Shown here piece by piece: positions 9,462 through 18,988 of a stretch of 64,000 bases of DNA. How positions within the stretch are numbered: the first letter of the stretch is position 1; each line of letters starts with the position of its first letter. The stretch is from Campylobacteraceae bacterium (lineage in GTDB: Bacteria; Campylobacterota; Campylobacteria; Campylobacterales; Arcobacteraceae): NCBI GenBank assembly GCA_013373175.1, contig JABXII010000009.1:115633-179632 (forward strand), read 5' to 3'. A program made the position numbers and the translations under genes. Under the pieces are notes generated by a model that saw nothing but the letters and a program-made list of their open reading frames with translations, did no database searches and was not told the DNA's origin.

Positions 9462-9798
9462 ATTCAGTACCTAAAATATAATAAACTTCTTTTCCCTCTA
9501 ATTTTTTTAAGTTTACATTATATTTTTTTGCCCAATGGCTTACTTCTTCGTGAAACTCTTCTAATATTTCATCTGCATCGTTTTCATCACATTTGATTTT
9601 TAAATAACTTGTAGAGTTTGATAATGCAACATATGCGTTCATTTTTTTAAGATGATCATTTAAACTAATTAAATGTTTTGAAAATTTATTGAAATCTTTT
9701 GTTTGAGACATAACCTCTTCAGCTTGTTTAAGAGATGTGTCACTTTTTGAGTAACCTAATTGTGAAAGTAAAACTTCAGGTGATACTTCTATTTGCAT
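9460..9798 (-). CDS. Conserved-type hypothetical protein, 112 aa
   Basis: I do not recognise this protein. It starts MQIEVSPEVLLSQLGYSK with AAAGGA upstream. There is no signal peptide or membrane segment. The middle (about residues 25-55) is predicted helical and Lys-rich, and the C-terminal half is acidic (CDENDADEILEEFHEE). It is likely a soluble cytoplasmic protein. It is 86 bases downstream of the 639-residue ankyrin gene on the same strand and ends in a shared terminator. Confidence 0.6.
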   Translation of the reverse strand: MQIEVSPEVLLSQLGYSKSDTSLKQAEEVMSQTKDFNKFSKHLISLNDHLKKMNAYVALSNSTSYLKIKCDENDADEILEEFHEEVSHWAKKYNVNLKKLEGKEVYYILGTE

Positions 9799-9884
9799 GT
9801 TTTTTCCTTTTTATAGTATTAAAGTATATTAGCAAAAAAATTGTAAATTTGAATTAAAAAATATATATTATATAGACGAATTAA

Positions 9885-11804
9885 TTATTGAATTAAAAAC
9901 TCTTTTTTCATATTTTCACTAAGAAGTTTTAAATTCTTTTCATCTACTTTACTTTTGGAATATTTAATAAGATCTTTTAAATTATTATGAAATTTTTTAA
10001 AAAAAGTTATCATTTTAGGGTCAATAAGATTTGTATTATTTATATGTGCATATTCATCAATCATTGTAATTACTAAATCATATTTTCCCATAAAAACTGC
10101 ATAATTAATAGGAAGTACACCATAATTATCTGCAATATTTACTACTTTTTGGTCATAAGAATTTACAAGCTTAAATGTTTTGCAACAATCTTTCCACACG
10201 ATATTATGAACTATAGTTCTTCCTTTATTATCAACATTACTAAAGTTTGGTTTTGCTTCTAAAAGAAGTTTTATAGTGTACATACAGTTATTTAAAATTG
10301 CTTTATGTAATGCTGTTGCCCCTAAATCATCTTTTTCATTGATATTAACTCCAAGATTCAATAGACTCTGCAGGGTTTTTAAATATAGTTTTTGTTTTTG
10401 TGAAGTAGAACTATCAGCATTTTCAATTAAGTAAAATAGAATATTTTTATGTTCTAAATTCTTTTGATTTATATTTATACCATACTTTTTAAGAAGTTTA
10501 AATACTTCAAAATTATAGTAAATAATTACATCAAAAAATAGAGGTTGTGCTTTGGAATTATATTTTTTTAAATCTACTTTTGTATTTTTTAATAAATATT
10601 CTAAAAGGTCATAATAGTTGTTTTCATAAGAGCTTTTTTCTTGTAAAGAGTAACTTATGATTTTTTGATTTTTATAGTGAAGGATTAAGTCAATTAATTT
10701 TTCAATAACAGTTGAGTCATTGTTATCTCTAATATTAACATCTGCTCCTAAGTCAATCAAAGTTTTAATTAATTCTATATTTTTAAAACCTTTATAACAA
10801 GCTTCCGTTAATAAAGTTTCTCCCAAGTTGTTTTTTTGATTAATATTAAACTTATTTAAGGATAAAAAGTATTTAATTAATTCTTCATCGTTACTTCTTA
10901 TTACTTGGAAAAGAACTGTCTCTTCATCTTTATTTAGTGAGTTAACATTTATATCAAAGTTGATTAATTTTTCTATTAATTTAAAGTGAGTACAACTCTC
11001 TATTGTATGGTGTTTTTCTTTTGCCTTAAGATGATTTTCTACAGCATAATTTAGTATAGTGTTTTCTAAAAAATCCTTAGTATTAACTTCGCATCCAAAC
11101 TCAATAGCTTTTTCAATTATTTTAATATTTTCAATACCTTTATTTATTGCATAAAATAAAAAGTTTTTTCCATCTTTGTCCCCTAAAGTAGGGTTTGCAC
11201 CATTTTCTAGAAGTTTTGATGTAAGTTCATAATTATTATATACTGACTCTTTATGCAAAATTGTATTTCTATTTTTATTTACACAGTTAATATCAACTTT
11301 TTCATTTTTTAAAACTGCATCTAATATTTCACTGCTTCCATTTGCTACTGCATCAAAGAGTAAGTTATTTCCATAAAAATCTTTATTTTTAATATCATCA
11401 GTTTTACTTAGAAGATATTTATATGTTTTGCTTCCTGAAATAATTGCTTCTTGTAAAGCAGTTCTATTATAGAAATTTTTGTGATTTACATTAGCACCAT
11501 TTTCCACGAGAAACTTAACAACTGAAAGGTTATTAGAACGTACTGCATAAAAAAGTACAGTTTCTTTGTCTTCATTTAAAGCTTCTAGGCTTAACTTTTT
11601 TTCTAAAAGCCATTTGATAGATTCTAAATATGCAGATTTTGCACAAAGATGAAGTAATGTTTCATACTTTTCATTTGTTTCAAATAAGTTAATATTTTCT
11701 GTGTAGTTAAATTCAAGTTCATCAAGATTAAAAATTTTGTTGAATAAGGCATTATTAAAACCCTCTTTTGAAGGCTTATTTTTATTAAAAATTTTTTTTA
11801 GCAT
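9885..11804 (-). CDS. Ankyrin-repeat protein A, 639 aa
   Basis: A soluble protein without signal peptide, built almost wholly of ankyrin repeats: ETLLHLCAKSAYLESIKWLL, ETVLFYAVRSNNLSVVKFLV, TALQEAII, and ATALHKAILNNCMYTIKLLL. The C-terminal tail (about 605-639) is helical and basic, ending LLSENMKKEF. It is a paralogue of the gene at 11905-13614, recognisable along the whole length, but carries an extra 68 residues (180-247). Ankyrin repeats mediate protein binding; no enzymatic domain is visible and no partner can be named. It has its own -10 element despite lying directly downstream of its paralogue. Confidence 0.9.
   Translation of the reverse strand: MLKKIFNKNKPSKEGFNNALFNKIFNLDELEFNYTENINLFETNEKYETLLHLCAKSAYLESIKWLLEKKLSLEALNEDKETVLFYAVRSNNLSVVKFLVENGANVNHKNFYNRTALQEAIISGSKTYKYLLSKTDDIKNKDFYGNNLLFDAVANGSSEILDAVLKNEKVDINCVNKNRNTILHKESVYNNYELTSKLLENGANPTLGDKDGKNFLFYAINKGIENIKIIEKAIEFGCEVNTKDFLENTILNYAVENHLKAKEKHHTIESCTHFKLIEKLINFDINVNSLNKDEETVLFQVIRSNDEELIKYFLSLNKFNINQKNNLGETLLTEACYKGFKNIELIKTLIDLGADVNIRDNNDSTVIEKLIDLILHYKNQKIISYSLQEKSSYENNYYDLLEYLLKNTKVDLKKYNSKAQPLFFDVIIYYNFEVFKLLKKYGININQKNLEHKNILFYLIENADSSTSQKQKLYLKTLQSLLNLGVNINEKDDLGATALHKAILNNCMYTIKLLLEAKPNFSNVDNKGRTIVHNIVWKDCCKTFKLVNSYDQKVVNIADNYGVLPINYAVFMGKYDLVITMIDEYAHINNTNLIDPKMITFFKKFHNNLKDLIKYSKSKVDEKNLKLLSENMKKEFLIQ
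11064..11267 (-). repeat. Extra two-ankyrin-repeat segment present only in protein A
   Basis: Codons 180-247 of the 639-residue gene have no counterpart in the 569-residue paralogue. Both sides of the segment begin with the same four residues (NTIL at 180-183 and again at 248-251), so the indel boundary falls at equivalent repeat positions. This fits unequal recombination or slippage between ankyrin units. Confidence 0.75.
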
Positions 11805-11830
11805 CGTTGTTACTTTTTAGTAGATAAAGT

Positions 11831-11838
11831 ATTATATA
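11831..11838 (-). promoter_or_regulatory. -10 element of ankyrin gene A, duplicated with the gene
   Basis: TATATAAT on the minus strand lies 26 bases upstream of the ATG. The surrounding bases (about 11820-11860) resemble those upstream of the paralogue at 13630-13675, so the promoter appears to have been copied with the gene. Confidence 0.5.
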
Positions 11839-11904
11839 ACTAATAGCTAAAATTATTATTAAAAAATTTATTTATAGATTATAATTTTATTAGTAGGTGA
11901 GTTT

Positions 11905-13614
11905 CTATTTTGCTATTGAAAACTCTTTTTTCATGTTTTCACTTAAGATTCTTAGGTTTTTAAAGTCAACTTTTGTTTTTGCATATTTTGTAAGTTCATC
12001 TAAATTATTATGGAACTTTTTAAAGAAGTCTTTCATTTTTGGGTCAATTTTATTTGTATTATTTACATGGGCAAACTCTTCAATCATACTAATTACAAGG
12101 TCATATTTTCCCATAAATACTGCATAGTTTATTGGTAAAATACCATATTTATCTGCAATATTAATAACACTATGATCATAAGAGTGAATAAGTTTAAATG
12201 TTTTAGTGCAATCTTTCCAGACAACATTATGTATAAAAGTTCTTCCATTATTATCAACACTTTTATAGTTTGGTTTTGCATCCAATAAAAGTTTGATTGT
12301 ATATATAGAACCATTTAATATAGCTTGGTGAACTACTGTTGAGCCTGTATTGTTTTTTGAATTTATATCAATTCCAAGATTTATTAAACTTTGCATTGTT
12401 TTTAAATAAAGTTTTTGTTTTTGAGTTGTTGAAGTATCTGCATTTTCAATTAAATAGGAAATTGCATTATTATGATTCAAATCTTTTTGATTAATATCTA
12501 TGCCATTTTCTTTTAGTAGGGTAAAAAGTTCAAAGTTGTAATGGGCAACTGCATCAAAAAATATTGGTTTTGAGTTTGAATTAAAACTATTCACATTTAC
12601 TTTTGTATTTCTTAATAGATATTTTAATAACTCAAAATAGTTGTTTTCTTCTGAACTTCTCTCAAGTAAATGTGAATCTATTTCTTTTTTGTTTTTATAG
12701 TGTAATATAAGCTCTATTAGTTTTTCAACTATAGTTGCGTTGTTATTATCTTTAATATTAACATCTGCACCTTGACTTATCAAAGCTTTTATTACATTTA
12801 AATTTCTAAAACCTTTTAAACAAGCTTCCATTAAAATGGTTTCACCATAAAGGTTCTTTTGATTTATATTAACATTTTCAAGACTTAGAAAAAGGTTTAT
12901 TAGTTTTAGGTTTTCTTCTTTAATTGCTTGATAAAGAATACTCTCATCTTTTTTATTTAAGTTGTTTACATCAACATCAAACTCTAATAATTTTTTAATG
13001 ATTTTAAAATAAGAAAGAGCAGTATTAGAGTTTTTTTCTTTTAAATAGCTATCTACAGCATAGCTTAAAACAGTATCTTTATTTTTGTTAATACAATTAA
13101 TATCAACATTTTTATTGTTTAAAACATCGTTTAATACTTCATCATTGTTACTAGAAACTGCATGGAAAATTATACTATTTCCATAAAAATCTTTATTATT
13201 TATATCTTCTGTATGGTCAAGTAAATATTTATAAGTTTTACTTTCTAAAAGAATTGCTTCTTGTAAAGCAGTTCTATTATAAAAATTTTTGTGATTTACA
13301 TTTGCACCTTGTTCTACAAGATACTTTACAGTTAAAATACTATTTGATTTTACTGCATAAAAAAGTACAGTTTCTTTGTCTTCTGTTTGAGCTTCTAGGC
13401 TTAGACCTTTATTTAGTAACCATTTTATAGATTCAAGATAAGCAAATTTTGCACAAAGATGTAATAATGTTTCTTTTTTTTCTGTAGTTTTAAATAGATT
13501 AATTTTATTGCTATAATGAAATTCAATCTCATCAGGATTAAATATTTTATTAAATAAGGCATTTTTAAAACCTTCAGCAGAAGGTTGTTTTTTATTAAAA
13601 ATATTTTTTAGCAT
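11905..13614 (-). CDS. Ankyrin-repeat protein B, 569 aa
   Basis: Paralogue of protein A with the same N terminus (MLKNIFNKKQPSAEGFKNAL), a repeat array through about residue 535, and the same basic C-terminal tail ending RILSENMKKEFSIAK. No signal peptide or membrane segment is present. It lacks the 68-residue, two-repeat block of protein A. The Asn-Ile/Asn-Gln-Lys loops at repeat ends are typical ankyrin hairpins. Base composition is AT-rich like the surroundings, so no recent transfer is obvious. Role unknown; a scaffold or inhibitor-binding role is possible but unsupported. Confidence 0.9.
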   Translation of the reverse strand: MLKNIFNKKQPSAEGFKNALFNKIFNPDEIEFHYSNKINLFKTTEKKETLLHLCAKFAYLESIKWLLNKGLSLEAQTEDKETVLFYAVKSNSILTVKYLVEQGANVNHKNFYNRTALQEAILLESKTYKYLLDHTEDINNKDFYGNSIIFHAVSSNNDEVLNDVLNNKNVDINCINKNKDTVLSYAVDSYLKEKNSNTALSYFKIIKKLLEFDVDVNNLNKKDESILYQAIKEENLKLINLFLSLENVNINQKNLYGETILMEACLKGFRNLNVIKALISQGADVNIKDNNNATIVEKLIELILHYKNKKEIDSHLLERSSEENNYFELLKYLLRNTKVNVNSFNSNSKPIFFDAVAHYNFELFTLLKENGIDINQKDLNHNNAISYLIENADTSTTQKQKLYLKTMQSLINLGIDINSKNNTGSTVVHQAILNGSIYTIKLLLDAKPNYKSVDNNGRTFIHNVVWKDCTKTFKLIHSYDHSVINIADKYGILPINYAVFMGKYDLVISMIEEFAHVNNTNKIDPKMKDFFKKFHNNLDELTKYAKTKVDFKNLRILSENMKKEFSIAK

Positions 13615-13642
13615 TTTTGTTTCTTTTATCTAATATGTAGAT

Positions 13643-13650
13643 ATTATATA
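13643..13650 (-). promoter_or_regulatory. -10 element of ankyrin gene B
   Basis: TATATAAT on the minus strand, 28 bases upstream of the ATG, at nearly the same distance as in the paralogue. Confidence 0.5.
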
Positions 13651-13697
13651 ATCAATAACTAAAATAATAATAAAAGTTTAACTTATAAAGGAAAAAT

Positions 13698-14012
13698 ATG
13701 AGCGTTTTGTTAAGTATGGCAATGTTTCCAACGGATCAAGCAGAGAGTAAAAGTGAATATGTATCAGAAGTTATAAAAGTGATTAGAGAATCTGGATTTA
13801 ATTATCAGTTAACTTCAATGGCAACAACAATAGAAACAAATAAGATGTCTGAAGCTTTAGGTGTTGTGCAAAAGTGTTATGAAAAACTTGAAGAGTTAGG
13901 TTGTAATAGAGTTTATTCTACTTTGACTTTTGATATTAGAAAAGCAAAAGACAATAGACTGAAAACAAAAGTTCAATCTATTGAGAACAAAATAGGAGAA
14001 GTATCAAAATAA
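13698..14012 (+). CDS. MTH1187/YkoF-like thiamine-binding family protein (DUF77)
   Basis: A 104-residue single-domain protein: MSVLLSMAMFPTDQAESKSE, then GFNYQLTSMATTIET and a helix ending VQKCYEKLEELGCNRVYSTL. This is the ferredoxin-like fold of the MTH1187/DUF77 family, whose members bind thiamine or related pyrimidines. AAAGGA precedes the ATG. It is divergent from the ankyrin genes. Its last nine bases overlap the end of the convergent rnhB. Confidence 0.82.
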   Translation: MSVLLSMAMFPTDQAESKSEYVSEVIKVIRESGFNYQLTSMATTIETNKMSEALGVVQKCYEKLEELGCNRVYSTLTFDIRKAKDNRLKTKVQSIENKIGEVSK

Positions 14013-14570
14013 GCTAGGCTGATTTTGATCATCTACTCCTTTTAATTTAAAACTATATCTATGTTCATCGCTTCTTCCAAACTTTTTAATAGCCTCAACA
14101 TGGGCTTTTGTTCCATAACCTTTATGTTTTTCAAATGAGTAGTTTGGATACTTTGAAGAGATTTCACACATATATCTATCTCGGCTTACTTTTGCTAAAA
14201 TCGATGCAGCACTTACTTCTTGTACTGTTGCATCTGCTTTTATTTTATGTTGTAAAGTTTCAATTCCAAAAGAGGTATTACCATCCATTAAAAACTCACT
14301 TGCTTCATCTTTTAATTTTTCCATAATCTCTTTTATTGAAGATTTTAGACAAGCACTTAAGCCTTTTTCATCTATTGTTTTTGAATTTGTAAATACAATA
14401 TGATAAGAACAGTTTTGTTTTATTTCATCAAAAAGTTTTTCTCTTTTTTTCTCACTAAGCTGTTTAGAGTCATTTAATCCTTCTACTTCTTTATTTATAA
14501 TTGCTCCAGCAACAACTAAAGGCCCAGCAATAGGACCTCGTCCAGCTTCATCTATTCCACAAAGTGACAT
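14004..14570 (-). CDS. rnhB: Ribonuclease HII
   Basis: 188 residues. CGIDEAGRGPIAGPLVVAGA (residues 4-23) carries the first catalytic Asp-Glu; LMDGNTSFG and SILAKVSRDRYM carry later conserved positions, and KHKGYGTKAH follows. It removes RNA from RNA:DNA hybrids and single ribonucleotides in DNA. Length is typical. The 3' end overlaps the convergent thiamine-binding gene by nine bases, so there is no room for a terminator between them. GGAG lies about 11 bases upstream of the start. Confidence 0.96.
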   Translation of the reverse strand: MSLCGIDEAGRGPIAGPLVVAGAIINKEVEGLNDSKQLSEKKREKLFDEIKQNCSYHIVFTNSKTIDEKGLSACLKSSIKEIMEKLKDEASEFLMDGNTSFGIETLQHKIKADATVQEVSAASILAKVSRDRYMCEISSKYPNYSFEKHKGYGTKAHVEAIKKFGRSDEHRYSFKLKGVDDQNQPSLF

Positions 14571-14643
14571 ATTTTTAAATACTCCAAAAATTAAATGTTT
14601 TTTTGTATAATAGTAGATTGTTTATTAAAAAGCGAGAAGAGTA

Positions 14644-15744
14644 ATGTATAAAGTTCTAGGAATAGTTTTCATTTCAATTGTATCTTTTTTTATCTACCTT
14701 AGTTTTACAAATTCTAATGAAATAAAAATTGGTTTTATTGGAGGATTAAGTGGAAAATATTCAAACTTAGGACACTCTTTATTAAATGGAATGAACTTAG
14801 CTTTAGAAGAAGAAAATTTTGAAATAAATGGAAAGAAAGTAAGGATTATTTCAAAAGATGATAGACAAAGGCCTACCTTTGCAAAACTTGCAGTTTCTGA
14901 ATTTAAAAATGATAAAATAGGTTTGATTTTAGGAGCAGGAACAAGCTCTATGACAAAGGTTGTATTAGATTCTTTTGATGAAAACTATAAACCGATACTT
15001 TTTTCTGCCTCTGCTAGTTCAAGTGAATTTTCAAAAAAAGATGATAACTTTTTTCGTACACAAGTATCTCAATCAGAAGAGAGTTTTGAGAAACTTAGTA
15101 AATATCTACTCTTTAAAAACTTAAAAAATATCTATGCAATTTATGACCCCAATAATCGAGCCTATAGTGAAACTTATGTAAACAATTTTAGAAAATCACT
15201 TTTTAAAACAGCAGGAGAATCTTTCTTTTTATTAAAAGAGTTATCAAAGGATTTTTCTCACATTACAGAGGATATAAAAAAAAGAGAGAATATTGATGCT
15301 ATCATTATTATTGCAAATACAATTGATACTGCAAAATTGGTTCAATTTTTAAGAATTAGTGATATAGAAAAGCCAATTATTGGCTCAAGTTGGTCAAAAA
15401 ATGCAAAACTCCTTGAAGATGGGGGAAAATATGTTGAGGGTATGATTTTCTTAACTTCATATGATAATAATTCAAAAAACAAAAAGTATATAAATTTTGC
15501 TAAAAAATATGAACAAAGGTATAAAACAAAACCTTCGGTATTTGCTTCGCAAGCATATGAATCAACAAAAATTATAGTTGAAGTATTACAAAAAAATGAA
15601 AACATTGATGAATTTAAAAATACTCTTTTAGGAATAAAGAAATTTGAAGCTCTTCAAGGGGAAATTGAGTTTGATGATTATGGTGATATAAAAAGAAAAT
15701 ATCTTCTTATGAAAGTTAAAAATGGACAATATGAAGCTATTTAA
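14644..15744 (+). CDS. Amino-acid-binding-like periplasmic receptor 1 (Peripla_BP_6)
   Basis: 366 residues. The N-terminal hydrophobic segment (about 3-22) looks like an uncleaved signal anchor. The rest is a type I binding-protein fold of the Leu/Ile/Val receptor class: IKIGFIGGLSGKYSNLGHSL, GLILGAGTSSMTKVVLDSF, LFSASASSSEFSKKDDNFFR, and PSVFASQAYESTKIIVEVL. No permease or ATPase is adjacent. The next genes are a paralogue and a membrane histidine kinase, so it probably presents ligand to that kinase. TATAAT at 14606-14611 and GAAGAG before the ATG mark the operon start. Confidence 0.88.
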   Translation: MYKVLGIVFISIVSFFIYLSFTNSNEIKIGFIGGLSGKYSNLGHSLLNGMNLALEEENFEINGKKVRIISKDDRQRPTFAKLAVSEFKNDKIGLILGAGTSSMTKVVLDSFDENYKPILFSASASSSEFSKKDDNFFRTQVSQSEESFEKLSKYLLFKNLKNIYAIYDPNNRAYSETYVNNFRKSLFKTAGESFFLLKELSKDFSHITEDIKKRENIDAIIIIANTIDTAKLVQFLRISDIEKPIIGSSWSKNAKLLEDGGKYVEGMIFLTSYDNNSKNKKYINFAKKYEQRYKTKPSVFASQAYESTKIIVEVLQKNENIDEFKNTLLGIKKFEALQGEIEFDDYGDIKRKYLLMKVKNGQYEAI

Positions 15745-15753
15745 AGGGCTATC

Positions 15754-16860
15754 ATGAAAAAGCTTTTGATTTTACTTTTAGCGATAATTATTTTTACTAT
15801 AACAGTATCAATAATGTTTTACAAAGAAAGAAAACCTATAGAAATTGGTTTTATAGGTGCTTTAAGTGGGAAGTACTCTATTCTTGGAAATGCAATGGTA
15901 AATGGTATTTTATTGGCATTTGAAGAGATAGATTATGAAATTGATGGAAGAAAAGTTGAAATTATTTTTAAAGATGATAAACAAGATAAAGACTTAACAA
16001 AAAGTATTATTAATGACTTTATTTCTAAAGATATAAAAATTATTATAGGAAATGTCACTAGTTCAATGACTAAAGTATCTTTATCTATAGTAAATAACTA
16101 CGATGACATATTTATGATTTCGGCATCTTCAGCAAGTAATGAATTCTCTAAAAAAGATGATAATTTTTTTAGGGTACATGCTGCAAATAATATTAAGAGA
16201 TTTGACACCTTTACAAAATTTGTTATTAAAAATGGATTTAAAAAAATCTATGGAATATATGACCCATATAACTTAACATATACAAAAGACTATTTAATAA
16301 ATTTCCAAAAGAGTTTACTTTCAAAAGGAGAAAACCCTCTTATTTCTTTTTCTAAAACAAATACAAATTTAGATTTATTAGTAGAAGATATAAAAAAGAA
16401 GAATCCAGATTTAATATTTATCTGTGCTAATTCTGTTGATTCTGCAAGAGTAATACAATATATTAGATTAAGAGGTTTAAAAACACAAATAGCTTCATCA
16501 GAATGGGCAAGAACTCCTTCTTTTATCGAAAATGCAGGGAAATCAGCAGAGGGAGTTATTTTCAACATTGATTATGATGAAAAGGCAACAAATAAAAATT
16601 ATATAGAGTTTGTTCACAAATATAAAAGAAAATATGGTATTTCTCCATCTATGTATGCTTCAAAGGCCTATGAAGCAAGTAAAATAATAATACAGATGTT
16701 AAAAGAAGCAGATGAAACACAAATAAAAAGAAATATACTTTTACAAAAAGAGTTTGATGGTGTTCAAGGCAAGATTATATTTGATAAGTACGGTGATGTA
16801 ATTAGAGATTATTATAACTTTAGAGTTAAGAATGGGGAGTTTATAAAAATAAATGAATAA
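15754..16860 (+). CDS. Amino-acid-binding-like periplasmic receptor 2 (Peripla_BP_6)
   Basis: 368 residues, paralogous to the preceding gene over the whole length: IEIGFIGALSGKYSILGNAM, NVTSSMTKVSLSIV, SASSASNEFSKKDDNFFRVH, and PSMYASKAYEASKIIIQML. It has the same membrane-anchor-like N terminus (residues 3-21). It follows receptor 1 by nine bases with AAGGG before the ATG and overlaps the kinase gene by eight bases, so translation is coupled. Two diverged receptors feeding one kinase would let one sensor read two ligands or a heterodimer; this is inference. Confidence 0.88.
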   Translation: MKKLLILLLAIIIFTITVSIMFYKERKPIEIGFIGALSGKYSILGNAMVNGILLAFEEIDYEIDGRKVEIIFKDDKQDKDLTKSIINDFISKDIKIIIGNVTSSMTKVSLSIVNNYDDIFMISASSASNEFSKKDDNFFRVHAANNIKRFDTFTKFVIKNGFKKIYGIYDPYNLTYTKDYLINFQKSLLSKGENPLISFSKTNTNLDLLVEDIKKKNPDLIFICANSVDSARVIQYIRLRGLKTQIASSEWARTPSFIENAGKSAEGVIFNIDYDEKATNKNYIEFVHKYKRKYGISPSMYASKAYEASKIIIQMLKEADETQIKRNILLQKEFDGVQGKIIFDKYGDVIRDYYNFRVKNGEFIKINE

Positions 16861-18988
16861 AATAAAGAGTTTAAAAAAAGAGATACTTCAACTTTTAGTT
16901 TTGTTTTCAATTTCTGTAATTATTATTGTTGGTATTTTAACAATATGGAAACTATATAACTCAAAAATAGAAATCATAAAACATAATCAAAACCTTGTTT
17001 TAAAGCAAGTTGGAACTGAGGTTGAACAATTACTTCAAGAAATAGAAGATATCTCTTTATATATTTCTGAAAACTACTCTTATAACTATTTAGTTCTTAA
17101 AAATATTGTAGAGACAAATAAAAGTGTTTCTTCAATATTGATACTTGATAAGAATGGAATAATAGAAGATTTTTATGCTATCTCAAATTTGAATATCTAT
17201 AAGGGTTTTGATTATTCAAATAAAAACTATTTTAAGAAAATAAAAGATTATAAAAAATATTATTGGAGTAATGTATTTTTATCTTCAGTAGATGAAGAAC
17301 CAACAATTTCATATAGTTTTAAAATGGAAGATAAGATAGGTGTTATTATGATTAAATTAACAGAACTATCAAACTTTATTCAAAGATTTAAAAATACTGA
17401 TGATTCTCATATGTTAAGAATTTTTGATGAAACAGGAATTATGATTTTAAATCCTGACGCAAAACAGTTTGTTCTTCAAAGATTTAATGCAAGTTCACTT
17501 TCAGTTTTTATAGACTTAATAAATAAGGAAAAACCTTTTACCCAAGCAATCTTTACTGGCTTTACAAAAAAAGGAAAACAACTAGGTGCTTATGTAAAAG
17601 TAAAAAAAACAGGATGGAGTATCTTAGTTAGGCAAAGCCATGATGACATTCTAAAATCTTTAACTTCAATAATCATTTCAATTGTTTTAGTGGTTCTTTT
17701 CTTTAGTATAATTGCTATTTTCTTATCAATCAAAATCTCTAAAAAAATATTTAAAGCCTTTGATAATATGCAATCAATAACATCTCAAATTGCAAATGGT
17801 CATTATAATGTAAAAGTAGACCAACTACATTATGAAGAATTAAATAACTTACTTGAGAGTTTTAATAAAATGCAAGTGGAGATTGATAAAAGAGAAGATA
17901 ATCTGGAAAAGTCACTAAATAGTTTCAAAGGGCTTTTTAATTCAACTATGGAGTCTATCGTTTTATCTAAAGATGGAATAATAATAGATATAAATAATGT
18001 TAGTATGAAGCTCTTTCAAGCAAGTAGTAAAAAAGATTTTATTAATAAACCAATGTTTGATTTTATAGATGAAAATTATCATAATATAGTTAAATCTAAT
18101 TTGATAAAAAATACTGAACCCTATGAAGTTGAGCTAGTAAAATTAAATGGAAAAAGGTTTCAGGCATTAGTTCAAGGAAAAATACTAGAGTTTGAAGGTG
18201 AAGATATTAGATTAACTGCTGTTATTGATATAACAGAATTAAAACAAAAAGACCAACTATTATTCCAACAAAGTAAAATGGCATCAATGGGTGAGATGAT
18301 AGGTAATATTGCTCACCAATGGAGACAACCACTAAATACAATAAGTACTTGTGCTAGTGGAATAAAATTTGAAAAAGAGTTTGGTGTCTTAGATAACGAT
18401 AGGGTTGCAGATACTATGGATATAATAGTTGAAAATACTCAATTTTTATCTAAAACAATAGATGACTTTAGAAACTTTTTTAAATCAGATAAAAAAACAG
18501 AAAAGTTTGTTACAAAAATTGTAATAAAAAGGGCACTTAAACTATTAGATGCGAGTCTAAAAAATTATGAAATAGAACTTTTTGAAAATTATTTAGAAGA
18601 AGAATTGTTCTACGAAGGCTTAGCAAATGAGTTTATTCAAGTATTTGTAAATATCATAAATAACTCAAAAGATGCATTTGTTGCAAATAATGTAGAAAAT
18701 AGAGTTATTTATATAGATGAAAGAATTGAATCAAAGAATTATATTTTAGAAATCAAAGACAATGCAGGTGGAATACCAAATAATATTATAGATAAAGTAT
18801 TTGAACCGTATTTTACAACTAAGCATAAAGCTCAAGGTACAGGTATTGGGTTATATATGTCTCATCAAATTATTGTAGATCATATGCATGGTAATATAAC
18901 AGCTAAGAACATAAGTGTAAACTATGACAATACTCATTACAGCGGAGCATGTTTTAAAATATCTCTACCATTAAATAGCAAAACTTGA
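16853..18988 (+). CDS. Membrane sensor histidine kinase with Cache, HAMP and PAS domains
   Basis: 711 residues: TM1 about 11-33, periplasmic dCache-like region about 40-262, TM2 about 270-294, HAMP about 295-345, PAS about 355-465 (GLFNSTMESIVLSKDGIIID), then H488 in NIAHQWRQPLN and an ATPase domain with N box INNSKDAF, DNAGGIPN and GTGIGL. The catalytic half resembles the kinase at 4585. It overlaps receptor 2 by eight bases. No response regulator is adjacent, so the partner is elsewhere. The clpB promoter starts inside its last codons. Confidence 0.93.
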   Translation: MNKIKSLKKEILQLLVLFSISVIIIVGILTIWKLYNSKIEIIKHNQNLVLKQVGTEVEQLLQEIEDISLYISENYSYNYLVLKNIVETNKSVSSILILDKNGIIEDFYAISNLNIYKGFDYSNKNYFKKIKDYKKYYWSNVFLSSVDEEPTISYSFKMEDKIGVIMIKLTELSNFIQRFKNTDDSHMLRIFDETGIMILNPDAKQFVLQRFNASSLSVFIDLINKEKPFTQAIFTGFTKKGKQLGAYVKVKKTGWSILVRQSHDDILKSLTSIIISIVLVVLFFSIIAIFLSIKISKKIFKAFDNMQSITSQIANGHYNVKVDQLHYEELNNLLESFNKMQVEIDKREDNLEKSLNSFKGLFNSTMESIVLSKDGIIIDINNVSMKLFQASSKKDFINKPMFDFIDENYHNIVKSNLIKNTEPYEVELVKLNGKRFQALVQGKILEFEGEDIRLTAVIDITELKQKDQLLFQQSKMASMGEMIGNIAHQWRQPLNTISTCASGIKFEKEFGVLDNDRVADTMDIIVENTQFLSKTIDDFRNFFKSDKKTEKFVTKIVIKRALKLLDASLKNYEIELFENYLEEELFYEGLANEFIQVFVNIINNSKDAFVANNVENRVIYIDERIESKNYILEIKDNAGGIPNNIIDKVFEPYFTTKHKAQGTGIGLYMSHQIIVDHMHGNITAKNISVNYDNTHYSGACFKISLPLNSKT

